A stretch of DNA of 64,000 nt from Dehalococcoidia bacterium (lineage in GTDB: Bacteria; Chloroflexota; Dehalococcoidia; DSTF01; JACRBR01), in NCBI GenBank assembly GCA_040902535.1, contig JBBDXD010000009.1, positions 1 to 64,000 of the forward strand. The letters run 5' to 3'. The notes beneath the pieces were generated by a model that ran no database searches, was not told the origin of the DNA, and was given only the letters and a program-made list of their open reading frames with translations. Below are positions 1-7,595 of the stretch, piece by piece. The position numbers and the translations under genes are program-made. The stretch's first letter is position 1, and every line of letters starts with the position of its first letter.

Positions 1-62
1 TTCCCGCTTCCCGCTTCCCGCTTCCCGCTTCCCGCTTCCCGCTTCCCGCTTCCCGCTTCCCG
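1..62. repeat. Heptamer tandem repeat TTCCCGC, about 8.9 copies
   Basis: Eight perfect copies of TTCCCGC plus six bases of a ninth run from the window edge to position 62, so the full array is probably longer and cut by the edge. It stops 4 bp short of the stop codon of the TolB-like gene. Perfect heptamer arrays of this kind are slippage-prone. No function is apparent. Confidence 0.95.
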
Positions 63-65
63 AGA

Positions 66-1013
66 CTACCAGTCCGGCACATTCTCGCGCAGGTCCGGCG
101 TGTTCGTGAGGCGCGTCACGTCGCCGCCGTCGCGGTCCATCAGGTACAGGTCGAAGTTGCCGTCGCGGTTCGACAGGAAGACGTAGCGCTCGTCGTCCGA
201 CGACGGATTCGCGTAGTCGTCGCGCCCCTCCGCATCCGTCAGGCGTTCGTCGTCGACGCCGCTGACATCGTCCGACGCGAGCGGCCGGCGGAAAATGTCA
301 GGCTCGTCGTTCGGCCCCGAGGGCGAGCGCGCATACGTCATGTACTCCTCGTCGAACGAGAAGTGCGGACAGACATCCGGCGATGGCGTCGACACGCGCA
401 CTGTCACGTCGCGCGTCGCCGGGCTCACCGACAGGATATCGATGCTCTGCGTGCCGTCGCCGATCGCGGCAAAGTAGATCTCCTGGCCGTCGCGCCGCCA
501 CGACGGGAACTCGACGAACTCGTACGGCCCCGCGAGGACCTGCTCATCGCTGCCGTCCGGGGCCAGGGTCGCCAGGAAATACTCCCCTCCTCGCAGCAGC
601 GCGATCGCGATGCGCGATCCATCAGGCGCATACTTCGGGCTGCGCTCCGCCGCATCCAACGTGTTCGTCAGACGCTGCACATCGCTGCCGTCTGCCGCCA
701 TCGTGTAGACATCGGTGACATTGGGCGCCTGCCCCGCGTCCGAGATGTAGATGATCCGCTCGCGATCGACAGACCACGCCGGCTGCCCGTCGTAGCTCTC
801 GCCCTGCGTGAGCTGCACCGATGCCTGCGTCTCCGAATCGACGCTATAGACGTTCGTGCGCGCGCCATCATTCGCCTCGTACACAATGTGGGCGTCCGCA
901 GCATCGCCACCATCGCCGCCATCATCACCGCACGCAGCAAACATCACACTGGCGACCATCAGCGAAGCGAGGAGCGCCAAAGCGAGCGCAGCGCACGGCC
1001 ACCGCCGGCCCAA
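66..1013 (-). CDS. TolB/PD40-type beta-propeller lipoprotein
   Basis: Predicted exported lipoprotein of about 315 residues. A hydrophobic segment ends in a lipobox-like FAAC, followed by a Gly/Asp-rich linker. The rest is a series of WD40-like PD40 repeats of TolB type, with recurring motifs such as DGSDVQRLT, FLSNRDGNFDLYLMD and GGDVTRLTNT. Such propellers usually bind proteins or carbohydrates at the cell surface; the ligand here is unknown. The start is uncertain. TTG at 1013 has an AGAGG 8 nt upstream and gives a normal-length signal peptide. A GTG at 1073 directly after argS would add a 20-residue tail translated from an octamer repeat. Lies downstream of argS on the same strand. Confidence 0.8.
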   Translation of the reverse strand: MGRRWPCAALALALLASLMVASVMFAACGDDGGDGGDAADAHIVYEANDGARTNVYSVDSETQASVQLTQGESYDGQPAWSVDRERIIYISDAGQAPNVTDVYTMAADGSDVQRLTNTLDAAERSPKYAPDGSRIAIALLRGGEYFLATLAPDGSDEQVLAGPYEFVEFPSWRRDGQEIYFAAIGDGTQSIDILSVSPATRDVTVRVSTPSPDVCPHFSFDEEYMTYARSPSGPNDEPDIFRRPLASDDVSGVDDERLTDAEGRDDYANPSSDDERYVFLSNRDGNFDLYLMDRDGGDVTRLTNTPDLRENVPDW

Positions 1014-1021
1014 CCAATAAA

Positions 1022-1045
1022 CCTCTGCGCCTCTGCGCCTCTGCG
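1022..1045. repeat. CCTCTGCG octamer, three tandem copies
   Basis: Three perfect head-to-tail copies of CCTCTGCG lie between the end of argS and the likely start of the lipoprotein gene. If the upstream GTG start of that gene were used, the repeat would be translated. Function unknown; it may simply be a dispersed low-complexity element. Confidence 0.9.
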
Positions 1046-1074
1046 GTGAACCCCGACGACCGACGACCACCACC

Positions 1075-2745
1075 CTACATCCGCTCCGGCATCGACATTC
1101 CCATCAGCCCGAGCGCCCGCGCCAGCGTCACCTTCGCCGCGCGACAGAGATGCAGCCGCGCCTTCGACAGCTCCGGCGCCTCGTCGTCGATCACGCGGCA
1201 CTCCGTGTAGAACTGGTGAAACGACGTCGCCAGCTCCTGCGCGTAGTGCGGCAGGTGATGTGGCTCGTGCTGCATCGCCATCAGGTGTACCAGCTCCGGC
1301 AGTTGCAGCATGCGACGCACAAGCTCCAGCTCCGCAGGATGCTGCAGCAGCGCGACGTCGGCCGCCTCGAACGCGATCTTGCGCTCCGTGGCGTTCGCCA
1401 GGATGCCGGCGATGCGCGCGTGCGCGTACTGCACGTAGAAGACGGGGTTCTCCGCCGACTGGCGCTTCGCAAGCTCCAGGTCGAACTCCATCTGGCTGTC
1501 AGCCGACCGCGCCAGGAAGAAGAAGCGCGCGGCATCGGCGCCCACTTCGTCGACGATATCGCGAATCAGCACGATGTTCCCCGAGCGCTTCGACAGCCGC
1601 ACCAGCTCGTCGCCACGACGAAAACTGACGAGCTGGTAGATCAGAATATCGAGCCGCGCCGGATCGACGCCGATCGCCTGCACGCCGGCCTTCATGCGCG
1701 AGACATGCCCCTGGTGGTCCGCGCCCCACACGTCGATCACGCGGTCGAACTTGCGCCGCACGAACTTGTCGTAGTGATACGCGATGTCCGAAGCGAAGTA
1801 CGTCGGGCGGCCCGTGCTGCGGATGACGACGTTGTCCTTGTCCTCGCCGAGTTCGGTGGACGCCAGCCACAGCGCGCCCTCCTTTTCGACGAGATAGCCC
1901 TTGTCGCGCAGCGTCTGCATCGCCGCGTCGTATACCGTCGCGCCGTCGACCTTGTTCTCGTACACCCAGCGCTCGCGGAACCACTGGTCGTACGTGATAC
2001 CGAGGCGCCGCAGGTCGTCTTCGATGCCCTCGACAACGATATCGACGCCGCGCAGCACCATCTCCGAAGGCGGCTCATCGGCGGCGGCGAAGCGATCGCC
2101 CATCTCGTCGCGGATCCGCTTCGCGATGTCGATCATGTACTCGCCGGGATAGCCATCGGCCGGCACCTCGACGTTCTCGCCGAGCAGTTGCTTGTAGCGC
2201 GCGAGCAGCGTCCGTCCGAAGACCTCCGTCTGCGTGCCGGCGTCGTTCACCAGGTACTCGCGCTGCACGTCGTAGCCCGCCGCCGCCAGCACCGACGCCA
2301 GCACGCTGCCGATCGCGGCGCCGCGGCCGTTGCCCGCCGTCAGCGGCCCCGTCGGATTGGCGCTGACGAACTCCACCTGCACGCGCACGCCGTCGCCCAG
2401 CGCGATATTCCCGAACGTCTCGCCGGCAGCGACGATCGCGTTCACCTGCGCGCGCAGCCAGTCTTCGGACAGCCGGAAGTTGATGAAGCCCGGCGGCGCA
2501 ACGTCCGCCGCGCTCACTTCAGCGCCGAGGTCGATCTTCGACGCGATCGCCGCCGCGATGTCCAGCGGCTTGCGGTTCGCGACGCGCGCCAGCAAGAGCG
2601 GCACATTCGTCGCGTAGTCGCCGTGCTCGGGCCGCCGCGGCCGTTCGATGACGATCTCCGGCAGCACGACCTGCGGCAGATCGCCGGCCGTCATGGCCGC
2701 TTGCGCCGCCTTTTCCACCATGCGAGCGAGGTCGTCGCGAATCAT
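1075..2745 (-). CDS. argS: Arginyl-tRNA synthetase
   Basis: Class Ia aminoacyl-tRNA synthetase that charges tRNA-Arg with arginine in the cytoplasm. 556 residues, normal for the family. Visible parts in order: the N-terminal Add-1 domain (to about residue 100), the catalytic core with SANPTGPL followed by the HIGH-motif site, the EYLVNDAG segment, a KMSKS-type loop RLSKRSGN, and a C-terminal anticodon-binding helical domain. Oddity: the HIGH site reads TAGN (residues 136-139) instead of the HxGH form. The ATG at 2745 overlaps the stop of the DUF402 gene by 4 bp, so the two are probably co-translated. Confidence 0.95.
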   Translation of the reverse strand: MIRDDLARMVEKAAQAAMTAGDLPQVVLPEIVIERPRRPEHGDYATNVPLLLARVANRKPLDIAAAIASKIDLGAEVSAADVAPPGFINFRLSEDWLRAQVNAIVAAGETFGNIALGDGVRVQVEFVSANPTGPLTAGNGRGAAIGSVLASVLAAAGYDVQREYLVNDAGTQTEVFGRTLLARYKQLLGENVEVPADGYPGEYMIDIAKRIRDEMGDRFAAADEPPSEMVLRGVDIVVEGIEDDLRRLGITYDQWFRERWVYENKVDGATVYDAAMQTLRDKGYLVEKEGALWLASTELGEDKDNVVIRSTGRPTYFASDIAYHYDKFVRRKFDRVIDVWGADHQGHVSRMKAGVQAIGVDPARLDILIYQLVSFRRGDELVRLSKRSGNIVLIRDIVDEVGADAARFFFLARSADSQMEFDLELAKRQSAENPVFYVQYAHARIAGILANATERKIAFEAADVALLQHPAELELVRRMLQLPELVHLMAMQHEPHHLPHYAQELATSFHQFYTECRVIDDEAPELSKARLHLCRAAKVTLARALGLMGMSMPERM

Positions 2746-3377
2746 GTCCCGTCAAATGGAAAAGCGCGCTTCCCGATCAACCCGAGGACCTGGTCCACGG
2801 CGGCGCGCGCCTGCTCGATAACGTCGGCAGGGTAACTCATGGCCTTGCTGTGGTCGAGGAACTCATCTTCATCCAGCACGCGCGGCGCCTCCGTAGCGCG
2901 GGCTTTCAGCCCGCGACTCCCGTGCGACATATGCGTGGCGCGCGGCGGATTCGTAGCGCGGGCTTTCAGCCCGCGACCTTCGCGCACCGCACCTCCACCT
3001 CGGGGCTCCTCAGGGTCACGCTCATCGGTAAACCACGATATGTCCAGGTCGAGGTCGACCGTGTGAAACGACGCCCCGTCGAACTCCACCGGCGTCGCGA
3101 TGTTCACGTAATACCACGTGCCGCCGTCGCGCTTCATCCGGCTGATATTGAACCAGCGGTCGTCGTATAGGTAGACGCTGCCGCCGTACTTCGCCGGCAG
3201 CGGGTCGGGGTCGTCCGACGGCTCCGGCGTGCAGCAGATCGGCTCCCCGGCGGCGAACGTCACCAGGTACAACGGCCCCTTGCGCAGCACAAACCGCGCC
3301 GGCCACCGACGGTGATACGACCCGTCGTATTTCGTGATGTGCACCGGCGTCTCACGGCCGATCAGCCCCTCGTCCAT
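2742..3377 (-). CDS. DUF402 domain protein with an in-frame repeat insertion
   Basis: 211 residues. The DUF402 (FomD/Ntdp-like nucleotide phosphatase fold) signature is visible: HITKYDGSYHRRW near the start, then DLDLDISWFTDE at about 109-120, and VLDEDEF at about 168-174. Proteins of this fold can hydrolyse nucleoside di- or triphosphates; the activity here is not known. Between the last two motifs lies an insertion of about 45 residues with two copies of RGLKARAT (135-142, 155-162), translated from a palindromic DNA repeat. The active-site acidic residues flank the insertion rather than being removed by it, so the protein could still fold with a disordered loop. Upstream of argS with a 4-bp overlap. 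Confidence 0.82.
   Translation of the reverse strand: MDEGLIGRETPVHITKYDGSYHRRWPARFVLRKGPLYLVTFAAGEPICCTPEPSDDPDPLPAKYGGSVYLYDDRWFNISRMKRDGGTWYYVNIATPVEFDGASFHTVDLDLDISWFTDERDPEEPRGGGAVREGRGLKARATNPPRATHMSHGSRGLKARATEAPRVLDEDEFLDHSKAMSYPADVIEQARAAVDQVLGLIGKRAFPFDGT
2892..2977. repeat. Two copies of a REP-like hairpin inside the DUF402 gene
   Basis: Copies at 2892-2917 and 2952-2977, exactly 60 bp apart. Each contains an 8-bp perfect stem CGCGGGCT / AGCCCGCG around a TTC loop (2897-2915 and 2957-2975), and the flanking GCGCGGCG is also shared. The 60-bp period preserves the reading frame. Palindromes of this type resemble dispersed bacterial REP elements; the relation to other copies in this genome cannot be seen here. 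Confidence 0.9.
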
Positions 3378-3472
3378 GCCGGTGAGTGTACTTGCGAGCC
3401 GCCGCTGGAACTCGCGCCGATGCTTGCTAGAATAGATCGGCGCCCCGCGCGGGCGCTGGTGAGTTTCCCTGT

Positions 3473-3549
<77 letters not shown>

Positions 3550-3834
3550 ATAGCAGTTCTCCAGTCGTTGCCGAATTCTACGAGAGCGTAGTGGAGGCGA
3601 CGATTGGTGCGTTTTCAGGAGACCAACTTGGATACTAAAATGGTTGTTTTCAGTTAGCCGTTCGGAGAGCTAGCCAAACAGTTTCGTTGAAGAGACTTGT
3701 TTCGCGTTGCAGGTTAGCACCTCTGGCCACAAGCGCCCGCCGACTAGAGTCTGTGGTTGTAGGGTGGCCCGCCTTCCGATTTGCGGTTTAAGGCGAGTCC
3801 GCGCCTCCGGATATAGGAGTATTTCCCTTCAAGG
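3550..3834. other. Island left leader, no gene
   Basis: 285 bp between attL and the first island gene. It has stretches that are AT-rich for this genome, such as a block near 3634-3656. I see no convincing open frame, integrase fragment or conserved RNA. A promoter for the 3835 gene should lie here, but no clear -35/-10 pair was found. Confidence 0.5.
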
Positions 3835-4878
3835 ATGGATCCACAGGTATATCAGCAACTGGCAGAAGACGGCATCCAGGAGTTGCTCGCTCGCGAGCAT
3901 GCGGTAGCTTGGCTTGAGGTGGAAGCGAAGCTCGCTGAGACGCCCACCCAGAATGCTCCACGCGGACTGAATCCACATCATCTCCTAAACGCGAAGCGCG
4001 CACTGTTAGAGCGTGACGTACTAAAGGAGATCACGGAGCCCACCCGAGGCGGTCAGGTTATTCCCATCATCGTGCCTGCAGACACCAAGCGGGGAGAACG
4101 TGCAGTGCACGATGCCGCCGCGCGCAAACGCCTGTTGATGGCACGCTACCTGAGTTGGTCGGCAGCGCAAGGGAAAGTGCCCAATCTGATTGGCGTCGCC
4201 GGCGAGAGAGTGTGTCACGCGTCGCTGATGGAGGCGGCACCTGCGGGCTATGTCCTACTCAAGCCCAAGGGTGGGGAGATCGTATCTCTGTTCAACCGGG
4301 AGGTTCCGGGTGGAGCGCTGGATGACGCGGCACATCTTTTGCTCACGGACGACTCAGGGAAGCCAATCGGAACCGCGACCGTGCTCGTCGAAGTGAAGAA
4401 TTTGCGCCACTGGATCTATCCGGAGTCAGCCGAACTCTACCAGCTTTTGGATAAGAGCGCGCGATTACAGCTGGCGAACCCTGACGTCCGGTTCGTCCCT
4501 GTGTTGGCCTTGAGGCGAGCGCATTACACCACATTCAGGATGGCGAAAGACCTTGGGTTCTTCATCGCTCAGGCGCGTGCTCAGTTCATTCTTCCCCGCA
4601 GCGAGGTGACGCCCGAAGCATTGAACGAGGTTCGGACTGAACTCGGATTCTTGGATCTTGAGAGGCGAGAGGCGAGCTATCCAACGCTCACTCGCGCGTT
4701 TTCGACATCGATCATGGCTGTAGCTGTCACCGCTTCGAACAAATTTAAGGCTGCCGCTGAGTTGACGGAGCACTTCCGAGAGTTGCGGATGCAGAAGGAT
4801 ACGAACATGCGACATGAAAGCATGGATCGCCTTCGAGAGGCCGCTGCTACTATCCAGGGTGTGAAAGGCGGCTGGTAA
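3835..4878 (+). CDS. Unknown protein with PD-(D/E)XK nuclease-like core
   Basis: 347 residues, family not recognised. The N-terminal 110 residues look helical. The middle has the layout of a PD-(D/E)XK nuclease: a helix with GERVCHAS (E124), a strand with ALDDAAHLLL (D163/D164), a turn, and the strand VLVEVKN giving E186-x-K188, followed by helix LYQLLDKSARL and a strand VPVLALRR. This would place three acidic/lysine catalytic residues correctly, but the assignment rests on motif order alone. The C-terminal 100 residues are helical and charged. No membrane segment. An in-frame TAG lies 19 nt upstream, so ATG 3835 is the first possible ATG. The island setting suggests a defence, restriction or mobility-related role (inference). 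Confidence 0.7.
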   Translation: MDPQVYQQLAEDGIQELLAREHAVAWLEVEAKLAETPTQNAPRGLNPHHLLNAKRALLERDVLKEITEPTRGGQVIPIIVPADTKRGERAVHDAAARKRLLMARYLSWSAAQGKVPNLIGVAGERVCHASLMEAAPAGYVLLKPKGGEIVSLFNREVPGGALDDAAHLLLTDDSGKPIGTATVLVEVKNLRHWIYPESAELYQLLDKSARLQLANPDVRFVPVLALRRAHYTTFRMAKDLGFFIAQARAQFILPRSEVTPEALNEVRTELGFLDLERREASYPTLTRAFSTSIMAVAVTASNKFKAAAELTEHFRELRMQKDTNMRHESMDRLREAAATIQGVKGGW

Positions 4879-4955
4879 GTCGCGTTCCATGGTTCTGGGA
4901 ATGGTAATGGTATTGCCCAAAGTGGCTCGGACGCTGAGCCCGCAGACCCGTGTCG

Positions 4956-5825
4956 TCATGGCGGCTCGCATGCCTCGAAGCGAACGTTCAGAACCGAGAG
5001 ATAGTGGCAAGCCGCCACCGCTCTCAGAGGCGAGGCGAGTTCGCGAGCGTCTGAGTAGCGTTCGAGCGACACGAGCGATAAGAGGAACCCGTCTGCTAGC
5101 GCAGGCTCACAGACACTGGACAAAGTGTCCCAGATTGCGAACCCGCCATCTCTGACGATACCACAATCAAGCAAAGTGTCGGTTGCTCGGAGGGAGACGA
5201 CGAACGGAGTGACTCCCCCTTCTTCCTCGTCGAGCTGGTCGTCGAGGGCACTTAAGAGATGGTCGGCGTCCCCCGCCAGGACCGTCGCTAATTCGAGTTC
5301 AACTCTGTCGAGGCTCGGAGGTGCCTTCGCGGTGAGAAAGCTCAGCGTAGCATCTCGCACATTCTCCGTGAGTTCCAGCGCGCCTGCGAAGTCAGCATTA
5401 CGTGAAATCATTAACGCGACGCCGCTCCGCCCGCTGGACTCGGGCGGACTGGCTTCACTACACACGGCATTTATGCTCCTTGCGAGTTCACCGTTTAGCG
5501 TCTCCGCCGAGAAACAGGCGATTTCAACTTCCAGCGCATACCCGAAGGCAATGCGATCAGATCCCTCGCCCATGTCCTCGATCAGCTCGTCCAGTTCGGT
5601 CAGCAGATTGTTGGCATTCGCGTACAGACGTGCGGCCATGAAGGCTTGAAAGATCGCGTCTTCGTCGGCGTAACTCGCATCGTCGTCCGTCGAGTTGGGA
5701 GAAGGCTCTGCTTGGAGCGTTGGCTCACCGTTACCCTGCCGAGCCGAGTCGCTTGATGAGCAAGACTCAGACAGACCTACCGCCACCATGAGCGCAGAGT
5801 ATAGAAGCATTGATCGTAGCTGCAC
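4956..5825 (-). CDS. Unknown lipoprotein of the tRNA-Lys island
   Basis: 289 residues if started at GTG 5825, which has an AAGGGA 6 nt upstream; ATG 5810 is the alternative. The N-terminus is hydrophobic (LLYSALMVAVGL) and ends in a lipobox-like LSESC, followed by a Ser/Asp-rich linker. The mature part looks all-helical and acidic and has six spaced cysteines, in contexts such as EIACF, NAVCS, LLDCG, SSVCE, AACHY and EACEP, that could form disulfides outside the membrane. No family recognised. It converges on the nuclease-like gene with a 77-bp gap, so the two are not one operon. Confidence 0.65.
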   Translation of the reverse strand: MQLRSMLLYSALMVAVGLSESCSSSDSARQGNGEPTLQAEPSPNSTDDDASYADEDAIFQAFMAARLYANANNLLTELDELIEDMGEGSDRIAFGYALEVEIACFSAETLNGELARSINAVCSEASPPESSGRSGVALMISRNADFAGALELTENVRDATLSFLTAKAPPSLDRVELELATVLAGDADHLLSALDDQLDEEEGGVTPFVVSLRATDTLLDCGIVRDGGFAIWDTLSSVCEPALADGFLLSLVSLERYSDARELASPLRAVAACHYLSVLNVRFEACEPP

Positions 5826-5982
5826 GGTCGGTCCCTTCCCGTCTGTCGGGGAACACTCAATACATGCAAATAGTACGCGCAGCATAGACTTTAAAGAACA
5901 TCTAATAAGACTTGCTTGGAAGTCCACAAACGTACGGTAGGAATCGGCAACGATATCGACGCGCTTTGGAGTCAGCGGCTCA

Positions 5983-6029
5983 ACTCTTAATCAACCGGTT
6001 GAAGGTTCGAGTCCTTCGCGGCTCACCAC
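5983..6029 (+). repeat. attR-like direct repeat (truncated tRNA-Lys copy)
   Basis: Second copy of the 47-bp tRNA-Lys 3' half. The sequence before it does not form a D arm or acceptor strand, so this is an attachment site and not a second tRNA gene. Confidence 0.93.
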
Positions 6030-6463
6030 TACGACATAAACGGGGCGAGGCTCTCGGGCCTCACCTTCGTTCGTTGTCAACTATCCCCAACAACAGCGCC
6101 GCGCATCGCTCGGAGTTCGCCCCCACCCCGGCGTACCATCGACCCGCAGGCGCCACGCCATGCCCGCAACAGCGCCGCGAGCGATATCCGCGGCCGATCA
6201 GGAACCATCATGCCGGTCGTGAAACTCCACTCTCCATCTCGCCGGATCAGCGGCCGGCGTTGCCCGCCGCCTTCGTCGCCCGCAGCACTCAATCAAAACG
6301 GACAATCAAGATCAGCTTCAAAACGCCGCACACACGGGCCGGGAATCGCAACCAATCAAGTTGCCGCCATCATCGCTGGCCGCACCGCCTGCGGCGGCGC
6401 TCGCGCCGCCACGCCGCGCTGCCGTACCCTCTACGACGGGGGCAACCACATGGGAGAGGTGCG
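6030..6463. other. 434-bp gap without a supported gene
   Basis: Originally the DNA just downstream of tRNA-Lys. It starts with a short hairpin GAGGC/GCCTC at 6047-6062 that may be the displaced tRNA terminator. It also has a repeated 13-mer CAACAGCGCCGCG. An open frame continuous with the kinase gene crosses it, but its composition is not protein-like and the kinase has a good start at 6464. Confidence 0.6.
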
Positions 6464-7573
6464 ATGACGACGAAGCTGGACATACCGACGACGCCGGCGG
6501 AGATCACGCCCGCATGGCTCACCGAAGCGCTGCGCGCCGGCGCAATCATCGGCGATGCATGCGTCACGTCGGTCGCGCACGAGGTGCTCGGGCAGGGCGC
6601 CGGCTTCATCGGCCAGATCGCGCGGCTGACGCTGACCTACGACCGCCCATCAGAAGGCGCCCCCACGACGCTCATCGCCAAGATGCCCGCGCTCGATCCC
6701 GGCGCGCGCGAGCTGGCCGCGCTGTACGGCCTCTACGAACGTGAGTACCGCTTCTACAACGAACTCGCCGGCGAGATCACCTTCCGCGTTGCCCGCTGCT
6801 ACTACAGCGACGGTGACGCCGAAGCCGTGCGCTACGTGCTGCTGCTCGAAGACCTCTCGTCGAACGGCATTTGCGGCGACCAGGTGGCCGGCTGCACGTC
6901 CGAACAGGCGCGCACCGCGCTCGCGCATCTCGCCCTGCACCACGCGCGATGGTGGGGGCATCCGCGGCTGACGCAGATTCCCTGGCTGCAGCCCGGCATC
7001 GACCTCGTGAACGGGGCGATGCAGCACTCCTACCCGCAGGCGTGGGAAGCTGCGCTCGCCCGTTTCGGCGACCGCATCCCGCCACCCCTGCGCGCCGCCT
7101 TTCCGACGCTCGGCGAGCGCATCACGAAGCTCATGGCGTCGATCGCCGAAGAAAACACTATGACGATCGCCCACGGCGACTACCGCCTCGACAACATGTT
7201 CTTCGGCGAAGACGGCGCCGGCTACGAGCTGGCCGTGATCGACTGGCAGAGCCCGAACCAGGGCTGGGGTGCGTACGACATCGCCTACTTCCTCTACAGC
7301 AACGTCGATGTCGAGACGCGTCGCGCGCACGAGATGGCAATCCTGCGGGAGTACCACGACACGCTGGTCGCGAACGGCGTATCGGACTATTCGTTCGACG
7401 CGCTGGTTGAGGACTACAAGCGATCGCTGCTCGTCAGCCTGGGCATCTGGGTCGTCAACGCGGCGACCTTGGACACCGCCAACGAACGCGGACAAGCGCT
7501 GTTCGAGCTGTTCTTCGACCGGCTATCGACGGCCATCATGGACCACGACGCACTGGCGCTGCTGCCCGAGTGA
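6464..7573 (+). CDS. Aminoglycoside phosphotransferase/ecdysteroid-kinase-like protein
   Basis: 369 residues with a protein-kinase-like APH fold. The Brenner motif HGDYRLDN (about residue 235) carries the catalytic Asp and the metal-binding Asn, and VIDWQ provides the Asp of the DFG-equivalent. The N-lobe has the ATP-lysine region TLIAKMP. It is closest in look to the EcKinase/DUF1679 group, which phosphorylates small hydroxylated molecules; the substrate is unknown. The ATG at 6464 follows GGGAGAGG at good spacing. It converges on an acyl-CoA dehydrogenase gene with only 22 bp between stops. Confidence 0.82.
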   Translation: MTTKLDIPTTPAEITPAWLTEALRAGAIIGDACVTSVAHEVLGQGAGFIGQIARLTLTYDRPSEGAPTTLIAKMPALDPGARELAALYGLYEREYRFYNELAGEITFRVARCYYSDGDAEAVRYVLLLEDLSSNGICGDQVAGCTSEQARTALAHLALHHARWWGHPRLTQIPWLQPGIDLVNGAMQHSYPQAWEAALARFGDRIPPPLRAAFPTLGERITKLMASIAEENTMTIAHGDYRLDNMFFGEDGAGYELAVIDWQSPNQGWGAYDIAYFLYSNVDVETRRAHEMAILREYHDTLVANGVSDYSFDALVEDYKRSLLVSLGIWVVNAATLDTANERGQALFELFFDRLSTAIMDHDALALLPE

Positions 7574-7595
7574 CCGCCGCCGCCGCCCGTCGGCG

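Noticed and set aside
1150-2835. A 561-codon open frame opposite argS
   Set aside because: Very Arg/His-rich with no recognisable domain. It is a GC-rich shadow of the synthetase gene. The same applies to long frames opposite metH (16959-18503), rpoD (35120-36466), the SDR (23491-24774) and DUF4012 (57098-57970).
5980-6029. Second tRNA-Lys gene
   Set aside because: Only the 3' half is present; no acceptor 5' strand or D arm lies upstream.
5912-6463. N-terminal extension of the kinase-like gene into the island
   Set aside because: The frame is open back through attR, but the residues are not protein-like and a good ribosome site precedes ATG 6464.
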